Positions 1 through 10,305 of a stretch of 62,805 bases of DNA are shown here, piece by piece. The notes under the pieces were generated by a model. The model had not been told where the DNA came from. It did no database searches and saw only the letters and a list, made by a program, of their open reading frames with translations. Numbering within the stretch: position 1 is the stretch's first letter; each line of letters opens with the position of its first letter. A program made the position numbers and the translations under genes. The stretch is from Isochrysis galbana (Eukaryota > Haptophyta > Isochrysidales > Isochrysidaceae): contig CM030933.1 of the NCBI GenBank assembly GCA_018136815.1, forward strand, positions 1,938,524-2,001,328, read 5' to 3'.

Positions 1-108
1 CCGACTACTTCCCGCATGTAGGTGCGAGATGCGCTGTCGCAAGCGACGGCCGTGCAGAACGCCTGACACTGTTGTGACCCCTCACCCCCCTTCCGTGTTG
101 GGCCACAG

Positions 109-407
109 GTGAGGCCGACCTGCGCGCCAACTTCCACAGAAGTTTGGACGCCCTACAGGGCAAGCGGCGCACCACGTATGTAGGGGAAATTTTCAACCTG
201 CCGCTCGTCTCGGAATGCATCGACTGGTCTCGCCACCTGATCCGCCGCCAATTCCGCGACGTGAATCCCCGGTCAGCGGGGGCCAACGCTGCGGCAAGCG
301 CAACTAAGCGAACATACTCGGCCACCGAGCTCATCCGCAAGCAGATGGCCGCATATGCAGGCACGCGACGCGCGAAGGCTGCAAGGAGGGCCAATTTGCC
401 ACAGTGA
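109..407 (+). CDS. Probable 3'-terminal exon of an unknown gene (partial)
   Basis: A pyrimidine-rich tract ending in CACAG at 108 is a good 3' splice acceptor, and the frame after it stays open to a TGA at 405-407. The encoded ~98 residues are basic, with an Arg/Ala/Lys-rich end (TRRAKAARRANLPQ) and a more ordered start (NFHRSLDALQGKRRTTYVGE). The same frame has a stop near 75, upstream of the acceptor, which supports an exon rather than a complete ORF. I do not recognise the family. The earlier exons would lie outside the window. It could also be a chance ORF; the splice acceptor is the main support. Confidence 0.3.
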
Positions 408-1084
408 TTTGACATGGAGCGCGGGGTGTGAGTCGTGGTACAGCCTGTGCAACATCATGGAAGCGCGTCTACGAACGCGCTCACGAGATGGCGGCCGCAG
501 TCTGATGGAGCAGTTCTCTATGCGTGAGCACACATTTGTGCTGGTTGCGACGACTTCTAGTTGACTGGCCGTAATGGAAAGCGTCGCCGTTCCAACGTCC
601 CGACGACGATACACGAGGTCGCTGAAGGCGAGATGATCCCCTCATTGCTATCTACCGCTATCATAAGCGAGTTCCCGCTAGGCTCATGCAAGGGGCAAGC
701 GCTCTTCTCGGCTATCCTAGAAGCAGAAGCATGCTATGCTACCATGGTGTTGCTTTCACCTTAATGTTCTGTGCAAATGCTAGCCAGCCACAATTTGCAC
801 AATACGTCAGCGTGCAATGCCTACGCAAGGCAGCACCAGCAAAGTGATTGCTACCGAGCACGCAGCAACGCACGCAGGCTGCCTTTGGTTTGCCCTTCCC
901 TCTCCGCGGCAAGTTGTCATTTTAATGGTATAACTGAATATAAGTGCCGCTACTGCCCCTAGTCATGCACCAACACGCCAAACCACAACACACATGACCG
1001 CACATAAAACAAAAAGAAAAGCTGTGCATGATACATGAGCTTCAAGCCACGACTAATGTCAAGCTCCCATGGTATGACTAAAAA
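408..1084. other. Intergenic stretch with no recognised gene
   Basis: Mixed-composition sequence between the putative terminal exon and the retrotransposon. Short ORFs occur on both strands but none shows a recognisable motif, repeat or splice structure. The last ~150 bases become A/T-richer and lead into the LTR-like segment. Confidence 0.5.
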
Positions 1085-1929
1085 AAACATCTGAAAAATC
1101 TGGGCTACACACATACTACTGACGGGATCTTCCTTCACTACTAACACCGCCCTTTTAAACTTCCCTCCCCCCACCTCTTTCCCTGCCCCCCTTCGTTCCT
1201 TTTTCTTCGGTTTCCGGGGTCCGGCCCTGGTACACTACCTAGGGCCTTGTTCTGTCGCATTCGCGAATCGACACTCGTTAGGCTTCGCTCTTCTCTTCGT
1301 CGTTCGGTATTTATCGTTATAATTCTCTCGTTCTCGTTCTCGGTCAAAAGCTTCGCTTGGATGCATGGGATCGTGGGTTGTGGAGCGCCCTCTCTCTTCC
1401 TCTCGAAAGAGAAGGGAAGTTTCCCCACCTTTCTTCCTCCCAGGCGCCTCGCAAATAGGTTTAATTTGCTATCTCCCCTGCGGTTCTTTATCTGCTTCTG
1501 GGGGCAATCAGGTTTAATTTGCGACCTCTTCGCATCTCCCCCTTAGGCACATCGCACTCCTTTCGTCTTATTTGGTAGGTCTCTTGGAATCTTGTTCGGC
1601 AGGATTGCCCCTCGATTCCGTTATGGTGCGATTCCCGTTCCAGACAAGATCGCCGACAGATCGCCCTTTGATCGTCGTCCGTTGTTGTCTGATCGGAGTG
1701 TTTAGGTTTGATTTCAGTCGAGTTATGTGAGAAAGTCGTGGGGCGAGAGTCGGGGTGTTTTCCTGGGTGTCGTTGTCCGTCGTCCTGTCGTCAGTCGTCA
1801 TCCGTCGTCGCTCTCGCTCTCGTCGCTCTCGCTCTCGTAACACTCAGACCTTACAATCCCTCCTCACCTCGCCAGCCCCTGCCATCACAGCCCTCCTCTC
1901 ACTCGCCCTCGCCTTTCGCCGCTCGTTCC
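1085..1929 (+). repeat. Putative 5' LTR and leader of the Gypsy element
   Basis: This segment precedes gag and contains a block at about 1190-1243 (CTTCGTTCCTTTTTCTTCGG followed by a G-rich stretch and GGTACACTAC) that recurs at 39527-39580 (+) and 42290-42350 (-). The upstream string CATCTGAAAAATCTGGGCTA near 1088 recurs in diverged form at both other sites, so similarity spans at least 150 bp. The TCG/TCTCG-rich run before gag resembles the leader at 48770-48920. Repetition at dispersed sites next to a retroelement gag argues for an LTR, but exact ends were not determined. Confidence 0.5.
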
Positions 1930-4857
1930 ATGTCGCTTTCGCCGCCGTCCTCGCCCTCGCTCAAGCCCGCCTGCCCGCCTTCCTCTGCTGACGGGCTTCA
2001 GCCCGTCAGCACCTCTGAAGTCGTCTCCTCCGCCGCGCCTGCCGCCGGCATGCATCCTTCCTCATTGCCCTCAGGCCCTATGGGCCAGCCCAATTCGTCA
2101 GGTGTAGAATCCTTCCCGGTGCGTCCCGCGCTGGACGTCTCAATGGGGGTCACCCCCACCTCTGCAGAGTCGGGCATCATGCCTGCCCTGCCCCCTTTCT
2201 CCTCTCCGGACGGTCATCCACCACCACCTTCACAGGGGGAGGTGATGCCCTCCCTCGCCTCTCCTCTTGATCTCTCTGCGGTGCCTCCGCCATCATCTCC
2301 GCCTTCACCGCCGGAGTCCGTCGGATACAGGTCCAAGCCCGAGTCTCACCAGGGTGAGGATAATCCTCTGGAAGGATTCCTCCCCTCTCCTCGCGCATGC
2401 CTCGAGGCACCACCACCCTTACCATCGGACTCGGAGGCCGCCTACGAGCCCTACCATCCTTCGCTCGAACGCCTCTCGGTCGCCTCGGCCGCCCCAAGTC
2501 AGCCGTCTCGTTGTGGAGAGGCCCCGGGCCTACTGCCCGACTCCCTTCTTCATCTCTCTCCTTCTCCTTCTCCACCGTCTGCTACGGTCCCGCCGCCAAC
2601 CTCTTCGGCTTCACCGGGGGTCAACCCCGTAGAGCTGCGCTATATTGAGCTGATGCAGGCCATGGCCGCACAGTTCTCTCAGCAACTCGCTGCGGTCACC
2701 AGCGCGATCGAGCGAAGCCGACTCCCTCCTACTCCAGTCCAGGCAGCCAGCCCGCCTCCACCTCCATCCGATGATGGCGGCGAAACTGTTTTGCCTCCGC
2801 CACCGCCGCTCCCTCGCTCCTCATCGAAATCTAAGAAGACTCGGAAGGACAAGAAGAACCGCCGCCGCCGCCGCTACAGTTCTCCTACTTCTTCGTCTTC
2901 CTCGTCTTCGTCCCCGGTCTCCGGCTCGCGTTCATCTAACTACTCGTCGACCAGCGATTCGGATTCCGACGGATCATCCGAATCTACGGACTCGCGCCGC
3001 AAGCCTCGCCGCGCCAAGGGTAGCCACTATGCTACCTCAGGCAAAGGTTATCATACTAAGGAGGGACGGCCGTCTATGATGGTCCCCGAAGGTTTACATT
3101 CTAACTCTCGCCGATCTCTCCGCCCCCACGCTTCTAAGTCCAAGTCAGGCCAGCATAGTAACCGGGAGAGTCGACGTCACGCTAAGCGCCACGCCGCTCC
3201 TCCCGCGGACCCAGCCCTGTCTGATGAGCCGGACATTCTTGAACAATGGCTACGGCACTATGGGCGCCACGGCAAGGCCTACTCCGACTCCGCTAGTGCC
3301 CCACTCGAATACCAGGTGATGGCGGCCCGTGAGGTCCCATCTGGTGAGTCCTGGCATGCTCGCATCATTTACACGACTCGCACTCTCACGAAATGGGTGC
3401 GCGCTCGTACGTTCGTCCGCACTAAGGGCGGCACTCGCGATGCTAAGTCTAGCCTCGAGAGCCTCCAGTCGCTGCGCTTCCCCGCCGACCTTCGCTCTAC
3501 CGACCCGAACAAGGCGGCTGCTTCCTGGGATGGATTCCGCATGCAACTGATCCGCGCACTCGAGGGCTCACTCACCTCGGGCGTGGACTGGCAGGACGCC
3601 CTCAATGGCCTTCTCCTCGCCGCTCGCGATCCGAAAAAGGGCCATCCCCGCATCATGGCCTATGTCCTTGATGCGGTCAGGGACTCGGTCCTCTGCGCTA
3701 ACCCGTGCTTGCATGCCGACGTGCTGATCGCAAAGTGCGACCAATCATTCGCCGCCGGGGCAAAAGGTTTCGCCAAAGAGACTGCGTCCGCGGAATGGGA
3801 CCGTTGCACCACGCGCTCGGAGGGCGAGGACTTAGTGACTCTTGCCACTCGAGTGACCGACGCCTTTGTTCGCAAGATGAACGATCCGACGGTGACGGCC
3901 GCTAACGTCTTCAAGTTTCCTGCCTTCACGCATGAGATCAACGAGCGATTCGACGCCTGCGTCAAAGCCGACGAAAGCGACCGCGCACGGGGAGCGGAGA
4001 ACTCGTTCGAGTTCCTCAAAGCGTGGAAGCGAGGCATAGAGGCGGTCGCCGCAGGAGACGCGCCGCATCACTCGCTCTCTTGCATCTCGATCGCGCGCAT
4101 GGTGCTGGCTCCAGCGGAGCAGGCACGTGCTGAGGCTTCGCGGAGCAGCAAGCAGATGGACGGTCCGCTCACAATCGCCCACATCGACGACGTCGTCCGG
4201 ATGGTCAAGGATCGCCTGGGTTCGTCGAAGCCGGCTCCGGACAAAAGCGACAAACCCTCGGCCGCTACCTCAGGAAGCGGCCGCGGCTCCGATACTCGAA
4301 ATAATCGCAATGGAGATCGGTCCCACCAGGGACGCACCGACCACACCAGGGAGCCGCCTCCCAAGTTGGAGGGTGGACTCCCACCTCTCGACGCACCGCC
4401 CTCGCAAAAGAGCCGCCGCTGCGCGCCGCCTGCGGACAACCTCGGCCATCCCGAGGGAGCCAAATGGGATTTGGAGTCGTGGCGTAATGCTAAGGTAGAT
4501 TTCGACCCGATGTCACGCTATTGTGGGCACGCTGATTTGGCTGCTTCATTCGCTAGGGCCCGTCCGACCGACGCATCTATGAAGGTGCCTCGCACGCAGC
4601 GCCCTACGTCTGAGGGCGGTGTATGGACCACAGCCACCGGCTGTGCCTATTGCGCCTTCCGCCCCGCTCCTCCCGATCACGATACGGCTCGTCCCGACCA
4701 TCCCGATAATTGGCGATATGGGACAGGCGATGGCGCCCATTCGCCGTACTACTGCCAGCCGTTCATTCGCTTCCTTTGCGAGGGCGAGCCGGAGATCCCC
4801 GACGCCCACCGCGCCTACCTTCGTCGTCTCGTCGTCCTCGGCCGCAACCGCCGTTAG
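1930..4857 (+). CDS. gag: Gag-like polyprotein of the Gypsy element
   Basis: An open frame of 975 codons. The start is placed at 1930 because it opens with MSLSPPSSPSL, parallel to MSAPSSRSPSP after a similar leader at 48915; the frame is open further upstream. The N-terminal third is Ser/Pro-rich and probably disordered. A basic Lys/Arg patch and a Ser run follow (about 2820-2990). The region about 3200-4200 is alpha-helical and charged, as in retroelement capsids, including a Trp-containing stretch (WDGFRMQLIRALEG). There is no CCHC zinc knuckle. Instead the C-terminus has a Cys/His cluster (GCAYC, then two His, then HSPYYC) at about 4645-4760 that could bind zinc. Gag ends 187 bp before the pol ATG and both are in the same frame, so pol needs stop bypass, splicing or separate initiation. 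Confidence 0.7.
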   Translation: MSLSPPSSPSLKPACPPSSADGLQPVSTSEVVSSAAPAAGMHPSSLPSGPMGQPNSSGVESFPVRPALDVSMGVTPTSAESGIMPALPPFSSPDGHPPPPSQGEVMPSLASPLDLSAVPPPSSPPSPPESVGYRSKPESHQGEDNPLEGFLPSPRACLEAPPPLPSDSEAAYEPYHPSLERLSVASAAPSQPSRCGEAPGLLPDSLLHLSPSPSPPSATVPPPTSSASPGVNPVELRYIELMQAMAAQFSQQLAAVTSAIERSRLPPTPVQAASPPPPPSDDGGETVLPPPPPLPRSSSKSKKTRKDKKNRRRRRYSSPTSSSSSSSSPVSGSRSSNYSSTSDSDSDGSSESTDSRRKPRRAKGSHYATSGKGYHTKEGRPSMMVPEGLHSNSRRSLRPHASKSKSGQHSNRESRRHAKRHAAPPADPALSDEPDILEQWLRHYGRHGKAYSDSASAPLEYQVMAAREVPSGESWHARIIYTTRTLTKWVRARTFVRTKGGTRDAKSSLESLQSLRFPADLRSTDPNKAAASWDGFRMQLIRALEGSLTSGVDWQDALNGLLLAARDPKKGHPRIMAYVLDAVRDSVLCANPCLHADVLIAKCDQSFAAGAKGFAKETASAEWDRCTTRSEGEDLVTLATRVTDAFVRKMNDPTVTAANVFKFPAFTHEINERFDACVKADESDRARGAENSFEFLKAWKRGIEAVAAGDAPHHSLSCISIARMVLAPAEQARAEASRSSKQMDGPLTIAHIDDVVRMVKDRLGSSKPAPDKSDKPSAATSGSGRGSDTRNNRNGDRSHQGRTDHTREPPPKLEGGLPPLDAPPSQKSRRCAPPADNLGHPEGAKWDLESWRNAKVDFDPMSRYCGHADLAASFARARPTDASMKVPRTQRPTSEGGVWTTATGCAYCAFRPAPPDHDTARPDHPDNWRYGTGDGAHSPYYCQPFIRFLCEGEPEIPDAHRAYLRRLVVLGRNRR

Positions 4858-5043
4858 GGAATAGGCGAGGCCGCCGCCATATGCTTCGTTGACTTCTCAA
4901 TTCCTCGGCGGCCTGGACCGCCACCCCTCTCGCCTCTCGATACTTCTGTCATTCCCTTTCGCGTTTCATTTCGTACCTCTAACGTTTCGCCTCTCCGATC
5001 TACGAGCTCGCCGTCCCTCGGACGGCTGAGTAAATCCTTCTTG

Positions 5044-8000
5044 ATGTCTTTGCAACCTGGGGATGCTACCCTAGGTTGCGATGCCGTCGTTCCCGAAGTT
5101 CGCGTTTTCGTTTCAGTCGTTCAATCGATCCGGAGTCACCCCCATCTGCTCATGTGCGGTGGGGACGATTCGACTCCGGGAGTCCCGTTCTCTCTCGCCG
5201 TTCGTTCGCTACCTCCTTCGTCGCTCTCGTCGTCCTCGAATCATTCGTTCAATGCTCTCGATTACGAGCGCTCAACGCTAGTTCTTGCCTTGAGCCCCGT
5301 CGCTGCCGATCCGTCTGCTGTCGCCAGTCAAATCCTGGATGGACTGGCCGATTTGTTCCCTCGAAACTCGCCGTTAAGCTGCCTTGGCCGTGCCAGCGAG
5401 GTTAGCCCCTCCGGATGGACGGTGGCCTATACCCTTGCTGTTCGTCGCTGGCTCGCGCCGCCTACGATGGTTGCGCCAACCCGATTGGGTTGGCGACCGA
5501 TACCGACTAGCTCGTCTGATGAATCGTTCGCTGACGGAGGGGTATTCGCCGATATGCCCTCCGTCGTACAACGCGCATTCCGTCGATTGTTCCGTTCTCA
5601 GCCTGCTCTATTCTCGTCCGACTCACTTCCGGCTGCCGCGTCACGTTCTCTTCGGATGGCTCGCACATTAGCCGCTTCGTCTCCGTCGATTCCGGTCACA
5701 CGCAGTCCCGTTTCCGTTTCCGCTGTCGTTCCGCTTTGCCAGCTTTCAGTGCGCCTGACTTTGATTCCGGCCGCTGAGGATTTGCTCGTTCATCTCTCGC
5801 GCACTCGTCCTTCCTTGAAGGAGGGAGAGGCCCTCTCGTACGTTCTCGATCTTGCTTTTCAACGCGCCGCCGCCCACGGTGCCGCTCACGTAACGCCGAA
5901 AGATATCGCCGAGGCGGCACAGCTCGTTCTTCGGCCTAGCCAACCAGCTGAGTCTCCGGCTCAGGTACTGCCCGTCCACTTCGACGACATTTGTGCCACG
6001 CTCGGCGACATTAGGCGTGACGTCGAGGCCGCGCAGACCGACGGCATCTCGCCCCCTTGCGTCTTGGTTATCGGCGAGACGAGTGGAGTAGTCTCGTCCA
6101 TGTTTCTGCTTGCTGGCGCGGATGTGGCGACGTGCGATCTGTTCCCGTCTGAAGTCGATTACGTTCCGCACTTCGACGGGGATGCCGATCTCGTCCAAGA
6201 CCTTGGTTGGGACTTGATTATCGCGCACCCGCCGTGCACCTATCTCTCGAACGCTGGCTTGAGATGGATCCACTCCAACCCGCAGCGTATGTCCGATACG
6301 ATCTCTGCCGCGGCTCAATTTCGTCGTCGCTTGAACGCCAGGGCTCCGTTTCTGGCGGTGGAGAATCCGAAAATGCACCACTACGCCAAATCGCTACTCG
6401 GAGGTCTGGAAGCTACGCAATACGTCCATCCATGGCAACATGGAACGGGCCACACTAAGGCTACGGGGCTCTACCTTTCGCCTAGCCTCCCACCGCTCGT
6501 GCCGACTTGCATTGTTCCTGGTCGCGAGCACGCTATGGCGAACCTGCCCATGTCCCCTCATCGCGGCTCGATGCGCAGCCGCACTTACGTGGGCATAGCT
6601 GGTGCGATGGCAATGCAATGGATGCCCGTCGTTCTGGACTACTGCCGCCGTACTCCGAATCGTCCGGCCGCGTCCGCCGCCTCTCTTCTATCTCAGGCTC
6701 GTGACCTGCAATCGAGCCAATTGGCGGCTCACGCTCGTTCCAGTTCCGAATCATCGAATGTTTCGAGTGTCGCCGCGATTGATATGGAGTGGCGGCCGTG
6801 GCTAGGGTCGCCCCGCTCGCCGTTGTTACCCGTCCGTCCCGCTCGGATGATTCGCAAGGTCCGCAACCGCTGGCGTGTATGGACGGCGGTACGCGGGACG
6901 CAAGGCTCGATATCGTATGCCTGGTTGCCGTTGTCTCCGTCGTTAGCGTCGGCTCTCGATGCGGAAGTCAGCCTTCACTCGTCTGCGGTGGAGGAGGAGC
7001 CGTTGCCGATCCTTGCTCCCCCTCCCTCTCCCTCGTCCTCGTCGCCGTTCGTGCCGATGCCTCCTCTCTTGGAGACGTGCGCCTCCGTTTCGTTTCCGGA
7101 CACGTTCACGCCGGAGGGCTGGCATGCCGCCTTGCGCCTAACCTGGTCCGGCCAGGAACGCCTCGCTCTACTTCCGACACCGCCATCTCGCCTAGGCGTG
7201 GGTGCCTTGCCAGACCTGCATCCGCCGCTGCCTCCGCTCGACCGCCCCGCTCGCCGCTCAGTTGCTGAGGTCATCGCCGACCATAAGCAGCGGCACGCCG
7301 CCTTCGTTCCCTCGGGCTTCACGCCTGCTCTCAGCCTTCCTGCTGTTGTCGCTTCTGTGACCAGGGAGGTACCGGCGAGGCTTGTCTCCGACACGCCGCC
7401 GAGCCTCTACCCCCGTCACTGCCTATATGTTCGCGATCTTATCGTTTGCCGTCAATCCGCTACGGGCCCTACTCGTTATATCGTCGATTCCGCTCTCGCC
7501 GTCAACAAGACTCTCGCCGACACGGGAGCCGGCCCCTCGGTTGTGACCACCGAGTTGTTGGCTGCATTGCCCCGCGACGCTTGCGTCTTGATCGAACACG
7601 CTTCGGACCGACCTGCCGTTGTCGGACCGGATGGTAACCCCCTTCGAACTCGCGGCTACGCTACGTTGGTTTTCTCCCTCTCCGGCGTCGAATTTCGGCA
7701 CCGCTTTCTCGTCGTCGAAGGCGCGCCTATGCTTCTCCTGGGAAACGATTTCCTGGAAGCATACGCCGCCTGTATCGAACTGTCGCCTGATGCGAAACGT
7801 GATGGCCGCTTGACCCTTGTGGTCAACAAGGAAGCTGGGCGTGATGGCCGCTTGACCCTTATGGTCGACGATCGTCGCGTTCCGTCCCTCGTCTCCACTC
7901 GTCCTCGTCTCTCCTCTGCACCGCTTGTCGCCGTGATCTCCGCCGACTCACCACGGGCAGAGGAGTCGTCGCTCGTTCCTATCTCGGACAACGTTTCCTC

Positions 8001-10110
8001 CTGTCAGGCTCACGGCGAATCGCCGCCGGCGATGCCGACGTCGATTCCCTTGCCGCCCCTCGATCCCGAGCTCGAGCCGCCCCCTCGTTTCGACTTCACT
8101 CGCAGTCCTCCTTCGTCTCCTTCTCCCTCGTTCGCCGCTGTCGATGTCGAGCCGCTTTTCGCAAAGGGATCCCCGTCGGCTGCCTCGTTGAAAGAGTTTG
8201 CTCTGTACACCAGGCAGCCCATCACCATCCCCGCGCGATCGAAGGGTACGTTCTCTGTTCGCCTACCTCTAGAGGTCATCGAGAACTACCCCGACTCCGC
8301 CATTCTCGTCGACCGTCTACCGCCCCGTGACGGCCTCGATTCTCCTCCGATGGTCGCCACCAGCGTCGAAACCCCCACCCCGGAGGGGGAGGTGTTGGTC
8401 ACCGTCTGGAACCTGGCGCCACGTCCGGTAACTCTTCCTGCGTACTCGCCGGTGGCGTCAGCTCACATCGAGTACAAGTTGCACGAAGCGCGGTCGACAG
8501 CCGCCGGTGATGGAGACGACCCCGAGTCCTCGCTCACCGAGGCACAGCGCGCTCTCCTCGACGCTATCACCATTGACCCCGACAAGCAATTGTCGCCGTC
8601 CCAGAAGCAGCGCGTACGCTGCCTGCTGGCACGGCATGTCGACGCGTTCGCCCTCGACCCGAAGAACCCTCGGCACACGCACGTGATGGAGGTCGAGCTG
8701 CCTCTCCTCCCCGGCGCTACAGCCCACCGACACGCTCCGTCCAAGATGGGTGACGAGGGCCGCGCCATCGTCGACAAGCACGTCGCTGAGATGGAGGCGG
8801 CGGCATCATTCGTAAGTCCAATTCGCCATGGGCTTCGCGGGTTGTTCTCGTCGGTAAGAAAGATGGATCCGTTCGCTTCTGCGTCGACTATCGGGACACG
8901 AACTCGAAGCTTCGTATCTCGGACAGCCCTCTACCGCTCACCGTCGAAGCGATCGATCGTTTATCTCGAGGCCAAGGCTCTCGAGATTCTTTGTTTCTCT
9001 GCTTGCTCGATCTCGCCTCCGGTTTCTGGTGTCTGCCTATCAAGGAGGAGGACAAACCCATCACGGCGTTCTGTACCCACCGCCAGAAGTACGAGTTCAA
9101 CTACCTCCCGTTCGGCGTCCAATCCGGCCCGTCCTACATGTGTCGTCTCATGGACGCGGTGCTCCAAGGCCTCGCGTGGGAGATTTGCATGCCGTACCTA
9201 GACGACATCGGAATTTGGTCGACAGGTACAGGCAGCACGCTAGAGGAACGCGTCGACGCCTCATTCGAGCAGATGCTTCACCGTCTCGATCTCGTTCTCG
9301 AGCGTCTCCGTTGGGCCGGTCTCTCGTGCAAGGCCTCCAAGTGCATCTTGTTCGCTATCAAGGCGAGTACCTCGGGCACGTCGTTTCTCGTCGTGGTCTC
9401 GAGATGGACCCCAAGAAAGTCGAGGCGGTACGCTCGATCGATCCGCGTCACATCAACTCGCTCGAAAAAGTCCGCTCGTTTCTCGGTCTTTGCTCGTACT
9501 ACCGTCGGTTCATCAAGGGCTTCGCGCACGTTGCGGCCCTCTCACCGACCTCACGCGTACGGGTGTCGATGTGGCCACCGTTCTCAGTCACCTGAGTGTC
9601 AGACAGCGATCCGCCGCCTCATCGACCTCATCACGTCCGCACCAGTGTTGGCTGCGCCCCGTCACGACAAAGAGTTCATCGTCAAAACGGACGCGGCCAG
9701 TACTCTGGGTATCGGCGGAGTCCTGTCGCAAATTGACGACACGGACACGAGCATGTCGTCGCGTATTACGGTCGCCGCCTCACCGCCGCGGAGCGTCATT
9801 GGACCACCACCGAAGTGGAGCTTCTCGCCGCCTTGGAAAGCATTCGCACTGGCGACCGTACCTTTGGGGCCGGCACTTCCGCCTCGTCATTGATCACCAA
9901 GCTCTCCGTTGGTTACACACCATGAAGGACACCGTCCAGGGTGGCAGCCGCGTCGCGCCTGATGCGATGGGCGCTCAAGTTGTCCGAGTATCGCTTCACC
10001 GTCCGAGCACAAGCCGGCGCTAATCACAAAGACGCGGATGGCGTGTCACGCTTGGTGGCGGCAGACGATGGGACGTCGGAGACGTCCGCTCCTAAGCAGG
10101 GGGGTGGGCA
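5044..10110 (+). pseudogene. pol: Pol polyprotein with embedded methyltransferase-like domain; frameshifted
   Basis: The frame is open from ATG 5044 to about 8801. Residues 1-338 are unrecognised. Residues ~340-533 form a DNA-methyltransferase-like domain (separate entry). Residues ~815-915 form an aspartic protease with LADTGAG (D826) and a later LLLGNDFLEA flap/second motif. Residues ~1190-1250 lead into reverse transcriptase. From 8802 the RT continues in other frames: VVLVGKKDGSVRFCVDYR, LDLASGFW, YLDD at 9195-9206, GEYLGHVVSRRG, then RNase H with FIVKTDAAS, EVELLAALESI and LVIDHQALRW. Frame changes fall near 8801, 9360, 9538, 9590, 9747, 9842 (each equal to one missing base) and 9950 (one extra). 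Catalytic motifs are otherwise intact, so this is either a recently disabled copy or low-quality consensus next to the gap. Confidence 0.8.
6058..6640 (+). other. Phage-type DNA methyltransferase-like domain inside pol
   Basis: Within the intact part of pol, about residues 339-532. Visible motifs in order: VLVIGETSG...ADVATCDLFPSE (a Rossmann-type SAM-binding start followed by an acidic strand end); WDLIIAHPPCTYLSNAGLRW with PPC at residues 396-398; FLAVENPKMHHYA with ENP at 440-442; PWQHGTGHTKATGLYL; and RSRTYVGIAGAMAMQW at the end. This layout matches small phage and prophage proteins usually annotated as DNA (cytosine) methyltransferase superfamily, which carry IIAHPPCTYL(S/T)NAG, ENP, a TKKT-like string and a final RSKT..GIAKAMA.QW. 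PPC plus EN is the usual signature of C5-cytosine methyltransferases (motifs IV and VI), but activity in this family is not well established. It lies between gag and protease, in frame with both sides. Confidence 0.75.
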
Positions 10111-10205
10111 GCTGCTAGCCGCCGTCGTTCCTAGCTCTCGCTCCACCACGGCATCGGATGGGCAGTCGCCAGCCGTCGTTGCCTCTCGTTCTCGTACCAC
10201 CACGG
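10110..10205 (+). repeat. Short tandem repeat abutting the assembly gap
   Basis: Two ~46-bp units, each starting GGGCAG and ending CCACCACGG, lie directly before the N run. The gap may represent a collapsed minisatellite. Confidence 0.6.
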
Positions 10206-10305
10206 NNNNNNNNNNNNNNNNNNNNNNNNNNNNNNNNNNNNNNNNNNNNNNNNNNNNNNNNNNNNNNNNNNNNNNNNNNNNNNNNNNNNNNNNNNNNNNN
10301 NNNNN
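10206..10305. other. Assembly gap (100 N)
   Basis: Exactly 100 undetermined bases, the usual placeholder for a gap of unknown size. Sequence to the left is Gypsy pol; sequence to the right is already inside a Pro-rich coding frame. Confidence 0.95.

Larger units (their letters stand above)
1085..10205 (+). mobile_element. Ty3/Gypsy-type LTR retrotransposon, 3' end lost in gap
   Basis: The order is LTR/leader-like region, gag (1930-4857), then pol (from 5044) with a methyltransferase-like domain, a retropepsin-type protease (DTGAG), reverse transcriptase (YLDD) and RNase H. RT before RNase H with protease in front is the Gypsy order. Integrase and the 3' LTR should lie downstream, but a run of 100 N follows RNase H and the sequence beyond it belongs to an unrelated gene. 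The element is therefore incomplete or misjoined here. LTR boundaries, primer-binding site and target duplication could not be fixed by eye. Related LTR-like pieces lie at 39407-39590 and 42250-42470, and a related leader at 48480-48960. Confidence 0.8.

Noticed and set aside
1560..1700. tRNA primer-binding site of the Gypsy element
   Set aside because: A TGG-starting string (TGGTAGGTCTCTTGG) lies in the leader, but no match to a specific tRNA 3' end could be established and the LTR end is unknown.
6058..6640. Independent host or prophage methyltransferase gene
   Set aside because: The domain has no start or stop of its own and is continuous with pol on both sides.
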